This document shows positions 6,627 through 10,814 of a stretch of DNA of 10,814 nt, one piece after another (within the stretch, counting starts at the first letter, position 1; every line of letters starts with the position of its first letter). Source of the DNA: Christensenella sp. UBA3700 (GTDB lineage: Bacteria; Bacillota; Clostridia; Christensenellales; UBA3700); NCBI GenBank assembly GCA_002372775.1, contig DFIJ01000004.1, forward strand, positions 1-10,814, written 5' to 3'. The notes below the pieces were generated by a model. It was not told where the DNA came from. It was given only the letters and a program-made list of their open reading frames with translations, and searched no databases. The position numbers and the translations under genes are program-made.

Positions 6627-9527
6627 GCTAAAAAAACTAACGAAAAGGCGAACGTTGTTGAAACAAAAAAGTCTGAAGTAGCAAAAACTGGGGTAAAGAC
6701 TACTGAAAACAAGCCAAAATCTCAAAAATCTCAACCAAAAGTAGAAGAAAAGAAAGTTGCTCAAACTACTGTAGCAGCTAAGACTTCTCCTGCTAAAACT
6801 GAGACAAAAAAGGCAACAAAGGTTGAAACAAAGAAAGAAACTAAGGTTGCAACTAAAAAAGATGAGAAAAAAGTTGAGGCTAAGAAAGAAGTAGTTAAGA
6901 AAGAAGTTAAGGCTGTAGAAGTAAAGCAAGAAGAAGTTAAGCAGGTGGTTGCTGAAGAAAAACCTGTTGATGTTATTACTTCGCCTGCAATTCCTGAAGT
7001 AAAAGCTGAAAATGAGGTTGTAAGCACTCAAGAAGCACCAAAAGAAGAAATTAAGCCAAAGAAGAGAAAACTATCTAGAGCATATTTAAAATCTCCACTA
7101 AATAGAGTAGATGCAGATCCAGAAATTGGATTAAACGAAGAACAATTACAAGAAAGAATAGATAAGGGCTTTGTTAATGTTCAACAAAACGTTGTTACAA
7201 AGTCATATTGGGCAATTTTTAGATCAAACGTATTAACACTATTCAATTTAATCAACTTCGTGCTTGGTTGTGCAGTATTTGCATTCGGAGCATTTAAGAA
7301 TGGTTTATTCCTTGGAATTGTGTTTGCAAATATGGTTATTGGTATATTCCAAGAAGTTAGATCTAAAAAGACTCTTGAAAAGATGTCAATTTTAACATCT
7401 CCAACAGTAGATGCTATTCGTTCTAAGAACGGGGTTTCATCAAGAATGACAATACAAACTGATGCTATTGCTCTTGATGACATTATTATTCTAAAACAAG
7501 GTGATCAAGTTCCAGTAGACTGTATGGTAGTTGGCGGTATTTGTGATGCTAACGAATCATTGCTTACTGGTGAAGCTGATGATATCCACAAAGTAAAAGG
7601 CGATGTTTTGTATTCTGGTTCAACAATCCAGGCTGGTGAAGTAACATGTAGAGTTACTGCAGTTGGTGCTGAATCATATTCTGCTAAATTACTTGCTGAA
7701 GCTAAGAAGTTTAAGAAGACAAAATCTAAGTTGATGAATTCTATCAACTGGATTATCAGAATCGTTTCTATCTTGATTTTCCCACTTGGAACATTAATGT
7801 TCTTAAATAACTTCCAAGCGTTCGACCACGTAATGAAGGAAACAGTAACAAGAACAGTTAGTTCAATCATTGGTATGATTCCAGAAGGATTGATGGTATT
7901 AACTTCTATTGCTCTTGCTGCTGGTGTATATAAGCTTGCAAAGAAGAACACATTAGTACAAGATTTGTATTCTATTGAAACTCTTGCAAGAGTTGATGTT
8001 TTATGTCTAGATAAGACAGGTACAATCACAGAAGGTTCAATGCAAGTAGAACAAGTTGTACCTATTGATGAAAAGTATAATATTCAAGATATCATTGGAA
8101 ACATGGTTAAGGCATTAGGTCCTAACAATGCTACATTCCAAGCATTCTCTGATTATTTCCATCAAGGAACAGAATACGAGATTATAAAGAAGGTTCCATT
8201 CTCATCAGCAAGAAAATGGTCTGCTGTTGATTTTGGTATTAATAAGACATTTATCGTTGGTGCTCCAGAATTCGTTTTAAAAGATAGATTCTGGGAAGTA
8301 GAAGAAAAGTGCGAAGCATTTACAAAAGAAGGCTTCAGAGTTCTTTGCTTAGTAACAACAAGAGAATTCTTATCTGAAACAATGGATCCAGCTCAAATGA
8401 AGATTGTTGGTCTTATTGTTTTATCTGACAAGATTAGAGAAAACGCTCATGCAACATTTGAATATTTTGCAAAGCAGGGTGTAACACTAAAGGTTATTTC
8501 AGGTGATAACCCAATTACTGTATCAAAAGTTGCTGAAAGAGCTGGATTGCAAGGTGCAGATAAATATATCGATGCATCTAAGGATTTAGACACATACGAA
8601 AAGATTTATGATGCTTGTGATAAATACACAATCTTTGGTCGTGTATCTCCAAAACAAAAGAAACAACTTGTTCAAGCATTAAAATCTAAAGGATATACAG
8701 TTGGTATGACAGGCGATGGTGTAAACGACGTTATGGCCTTAAAAGAAGCAGATTGTTCTATTGCTATGGCTGCTGGTTCATCTGCTGCTCGTTCTGTATC
8801 TCAACTTGTTTTACTTGATTCTGACTTTGCTTCACTTCCATCAGTTGTTAGTGAAGGTAGAAGAGTAATAAATAACATTGAGCGTGCTGCATCTTTATTC
8901 CTTGTAAAGACAACATTCTCAGCTTTACTTACAATTTTATGTATTGCTTTCTCAATTCAATACCCATTCGAAGCAATTCAATTAACTCTTGTAAGTTCAA
9001 TCTGCTGCGGTATTCCTTCATTCTTCTTGGCGCTTGAGCCAAACAACCAAAAGGTTACTGGCGGATTCTTGTCGAAAGTCTTTAAGAAGGCATTGCCTGC
9101 AGGCTTTACGATAGCACTATTTATTTTCTTGACAAGTTACACTCATTCAAATATCGGTATTAATGTATCTTCTCAAGTATCTACAATGGCTACTTATATC
9201 TATGCTGCTGTTGCATATGCAGTATTATTACAAGTTTGTATGCCATATACAAAGGAAAGAGTAATCTTGGTTGTTGCTTGTGCAGCTGCGCTATTATGGT
9301 GCATGACAACACAATTTACAACAACTTTATTCAGCTTATACAGCTTAACTCCAACTATGTACCTAAAGACTGCAGTTATGGTCATCTGCGTTGTTCCTTC
9401 AATGGTATTTATGAGAGTTGAAATTCAAGCTGTAATTGATACGACAATCGAAATGAAAAGAATGTTCCGTAACGCTGGTGACAAAGTTAAGTCAGTGTTT
9501 GATAGAAAGAATATTATTGAAAAATAA
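6624..9527 (+). CDS. CtpE-like P-type cation-transporting ATPase with long basic N-terminal tail
   Basis: This membrane pump of 967 residues is driven by ATP through a phospho-aspartate. Residues 1-150 are a Lys/Glu/Val/Thr/Ala-rich, low-complexity, probably disordered cytoplasmic tail. The P-type core follows: an actuator domain with LLTGEA (313-318), fourth-helix motif [12 protein letters not shown] (417-428), phosphorylation motif DKTGT (463-467, Asp463), nucleotide-domain VGAPE (545-549, with Val for the usual Lys), ISGDNP (625-630), the hinge TGDGVND (696-702), and paired C-terminal helices. The PEGLxxLTS motif plus the [13 protein letters not shown] context resemble mycobacterial CtpE, a Ca2+ uptake pump. 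In the sixth helix, SSICCGIP (791-798) has Cys where Ca2+ pumps have a cation-binding Asp. The transported ion is therefore uncertain (Ca2+ or Mg2+ most likely). Codon use resembles pgi and guaA. The start is TTG with a strong ribosome site. Confidence 0.9.
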   Translation: MAKKTNEKANVVETKKSEVAKTGVKTTENKPKSQKSQPKVEEKKVAQTTVAAKTSPAKTETKKATKVETKKETKVATKKDEKKVEAKKEVVKKEVKAVEVKQEEVKQVVAEEKPVDVITSPAIPEVKAENEVVSTQEAPKEEIKPKKRKLSRAYLKSPLNRVDADPEIGLNEEQLQERIDKGFVNVQQNVVTKSYWAIFRSNVLTLFNLINFVLGCAVFAFGAFKNGLFLGIVFANMVIGIFQEVRSKKTLEKMSILTSPTVDAIRSKNGVSSRMTIQTDAIALDDIIILKQGDQVPVDCMVVGGICDANESLLTGEADDIHKVKGDVLYSGSTIQAGEVTCRVTAVGAESYSAKLLAEAKKFKKTKSKLMNSINWIIRIVSILIFPLGTLMFLNNFQAFDHVMKETVTRTVSSIIGMIPEGLMVLTSIALAAGVYKLAKKNTLVQDLYSIETLARVDVLCLDKTGTITEGSMQVEQVVPIDEKYNIQDIIGNMVKALGPNNATFQAFSDYFHQGTEYEIIKKVPFSSARKWSAVDFGINKTFIVGAPEFVLKDRFWEVEEKCEAFTKEGFRVLCLVTTREFLSETMDPAQMKIVGLIVLSDKIRENAHATFEYFAKQGVTLKVISGDNPITVSKVAERAGLQGADKYIDASKDLDTYEKIYDACDKYTIFGRVSPKQKKQLVQALKSKGYTVGMTGDGVNDVMALKEADCSIAMAAGSSAARSVSQLVLLDSDFASLPSVVSEGRRVINNIERAASLFLVKTTFSALLTILCIAFSIQYPFEAIQLTLVSSICCGIPSFFLALEPNNQKVTGGFLSKVFKKALPAGFTIALFIFLTSYTHSNIGINVSSQVSTMATYIYAAVAYAVLLQVCMPYTKERVILVVACAAALLWCMTTQFTTTLFSLYSLTPTMYLKTAVMVICVVPSMVFMRVEIQAVIDTTIEMKRMFRNAGDKVKSVFDRKNIIEK

Positions 9528-9544
9528 AGTTTTATGGAGAGACT

Positions 9545-10814
9545 ATGAATAACGAGAAAATCTTAGTATTAGATTTTGGTGGTCAATACAACCAACTAAT
9601 CGCAAGACGTGTAAGAGATCTTAATGTTTATTGTGAAATGCATCCATGCACAATCTCAATAGAAAAGATCAAAGAGATCAACCCAATGGGTATTATCTTC
9701 ACAGGTGGACCAAATTCAGTATTTGATCCAGAATCACCACATGTAGACAAGGCAATTTTTGACCTTAACATTCCAATTCTTGGTATTTGTTATGGTTGCC
9801 AACTTATTGCTTATACATTAGGCGGTGAAGTTAAACATGCTACAACAAGAGAATATGGTAAACAATTAGCTAAATTCGATGCTAGCTCAAAGTTATTTAA
9901 AGACTTAAAGAGCGAGAATCAAGTTTGGATGAGCCATACAGACTATGTAAATCAAATCCCTGAAGGATTTAAGATTGTAGCTACAACTGACACATGTCCA
10001 GTTGCTGCTATGGAAAATGCAGAAAGAAAGATTTATGGTGTTCAATATCACCCAGAAGTTGTACATACAATCGATGGTATTAATATGCTAAAGAACTTCC
10101 TATATGAAGTTGTTGGCGTTCATGGCGATTGGAAGATGGATAACTTTGCAAAGGAAACTATCCAAAGATTAAAAGAAAAGATTGGAGATAAGAAAGTTCT
10201 TTGTGCATTCTCAGGTGGTGTAGATTCAGCCGTTGCTGCTACTTTGATTCATAAAGCAGTAGGTCCTCAACTTACATGTATTTTCGTAGATCACGGTCTA
10301 CTTAGAAAAGATGAAGCTAAGCAAGTTATGAAAGTATTCAAAGAAGATATGGGTATGAATATTATCTTAGCTGATGCTTCTGAATTATTCTTAAAAGACT
10401 TAGAGGGTGTTACTGAGCCAGAAAAGAAGAGAAAGATTATTGGTCGTGATTTTATTCAAGTATTTGAAAAAGAAGCTAATAAGATTGGCGCTGTAGATTT
10501 CTTAGTTCAAGGAACAATTTACCCAGACGTTATTGAATCTGGTTTAGGTAAGAGTGCAACAATTAAATCTCACCATAACGTTGGTGGACTTCCAAGCGTT
10601 GTAAACTTTAAAGAAATTGTTGAACCTCTAAGAGATTTATTTAAGGACGAAGTAAGGAAGGTTGGTTTCGAGTTAGGACTTCCAAAAGAAATCGTTATGA
10701 GACAACCATTTCCAGGACCAGGCTTAGCTATTAGAGTTCTTGGAGATATTACTAAAGATAAGTTAGATATTTTAAGGGAAGCAGATTTCGTATTTAGAGA
10801 TGAAATTGCAAAGA
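9545..10814 (+). CDS. guaA: GMP synthase (glutamine-hydrolysing), 3' end outside window
   Basis: This enzyme converts XMP to GMP using ATP and glutamine, the last step of guanine nucleotide synthesis. The visible 423 residues run open to the right edge; about 90 are missing compared with the usual length of about 510-520. The N-terminal class I amidotransferase domain has [19 protein letters not shown] (6-24), the nucleophile loop GICYGCQ with Cys82 (Cys85 replaces the usual Met), and YHPE with His169 and Glu171. The ATP-pyrophosphatase domain has the P-loop SGGVDS (223-228) and VDHGLLR (248-254). The dimerisation part includes [12 protein letters not shown] (386-397). GGAG (9536-9539) lies 5 bases before ATG at 9545. 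It starts 17 bases after the ATPase stop with no promoter, purine riboswitch or terminator between, so it is probably on the ATPase transcript. Confidence 0.97.
   Translation, partial: MNNEKILVLDFGGQYNQLIARRVRDLNVYCEMHPCTISIEKIKEINPMGIIFTGGPNSVFDPESPHVDKAIFDLNIPILGICYGCQLIAYTLGGEVKHATTREYGKQLAKFDASSKLFKDLKSENQVWMSHTDYVNQIPEGFKIVATTDTCPVAAMENAERKIYGVQYHPEVVHTIDGINMLKNFLYEVVGVHGDWKMDNFAKETIQRLKEKIGDKKVLCAFSGGVDSAVAATLIHKAVGPQLTCIFVDHGLLRKDEAKQVMKVFKEDMGMNIILADASELFLKDLEGVTEPEKKRKIIGRDFIQVFEKEANKIGAVDFLVQGTIYPDVIESGLGKSATIKSHHNVGGLPSVVNFKEIVEPLRDLFKDEVRKVGFELGLPKEIVMRQPFPGPGLAIRVLGDITKDKLDILREADFVFRDEIAK

Noticed and set aside
6618..7031. Minus-strand Phe/Ser/Leu-rich open frame opposite the ATPase tail
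   Set aside because: Its composition is simply the complement of the repetitive AAG/AAA/GAA codons of the Lys/Glu-rich tail.
7505..8029. Minus-strand open frame of 174 codons inside the ATPase gene
   Set aside because: It lies wholly antisense to the conserved catalytic core of the ATPase and shows no family motif; it is a by-product of codon bias on the other strand.
9525..9547. Guanine riboswitch ahead of guaA
   Set aside because: Only 17 bases separate the ATPase stop from guaA, far too short for a purine aptamer, and none is seen in the end of the ATPase gene.
9534..9548. Four-codon mini-ORF (ATG GAG AGA CTA TGA) ending on the guaA start as ATGA
   Set aside because: It could suggest a leader peptide, but it has no ribosome site of its own, and its GGAG is better explained as the guaA Shine-Dalgarno.

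Overview
The window is AT-rich (roughly one third G+C by eye), and every gene lies on the + strand. The genes are packed tightly, with good Shine-Dalgarno sequences, GTG and TTG starts next to ATG, a strong preference for AGA arginine codons, and no TGA read as tryptophan. This suggests a low-GC Gram-positive bacterium (Bacillota), probably an anaerobic Clostridia-type lineage. The exact lineage cannot be read from this sequence. No tRNA, rRNA, CRISPR array, transposase or phage gene was seen. No stretch of more than about 120 bases lacks a gene.

Layout: (1) 1-483, the C-terminal part of glucose-6-phosphate isomerase (glycolysis), cut by the left edge. (2) 502-1629, a membrane-anchored DUF3810 protein with an HELAH zinc-protease-like motif, 18 bases after the isomerase. 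(3) 1747-4776, a three-gene transport unit: a PiT-family anion transporter, its DUF47/PhoU-like partner protein, and a MATE-family exporter, separated by only 12 bases each. (4) 4835-6537, a shikimate-pathway unit: one polypeptide fusing shikimate dehydrogenase (AroE) to shikimate kinase (AroK), whose stop codon overlaps the start of type II 3-dehydroquinase (AroQ). Together they carry out three successive steps, 3-dehydroquinate to shikimate 3-phosphate. (5) 6624-9527, a CtpE-like P-type cation ATPase with a long lysine/glutamate-rich N-terminal tail, preceded by the best promoter in the window. (6) 9545-10814, GMP synthase (guaA), 17 bases after the ATPase and cut by the right edge.

Most of this is housekeeping metabolism and transport; no defence system, biosynthetic cluster or mobile island is visible. 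The unusual points are the AroE-AroK fusion with altered active-site residues, the ATPase's disordered-looking basic tail and Cys-Cys pair where other P-type ATPases carry a cation-binding Asp, a PiT transporter whose four signature sites each lack an expected residue, the DUF3810 protein beside pgi, and an inverted repeat that covers the -10 region of the ATPase promoter and could also act as the aro terminator.
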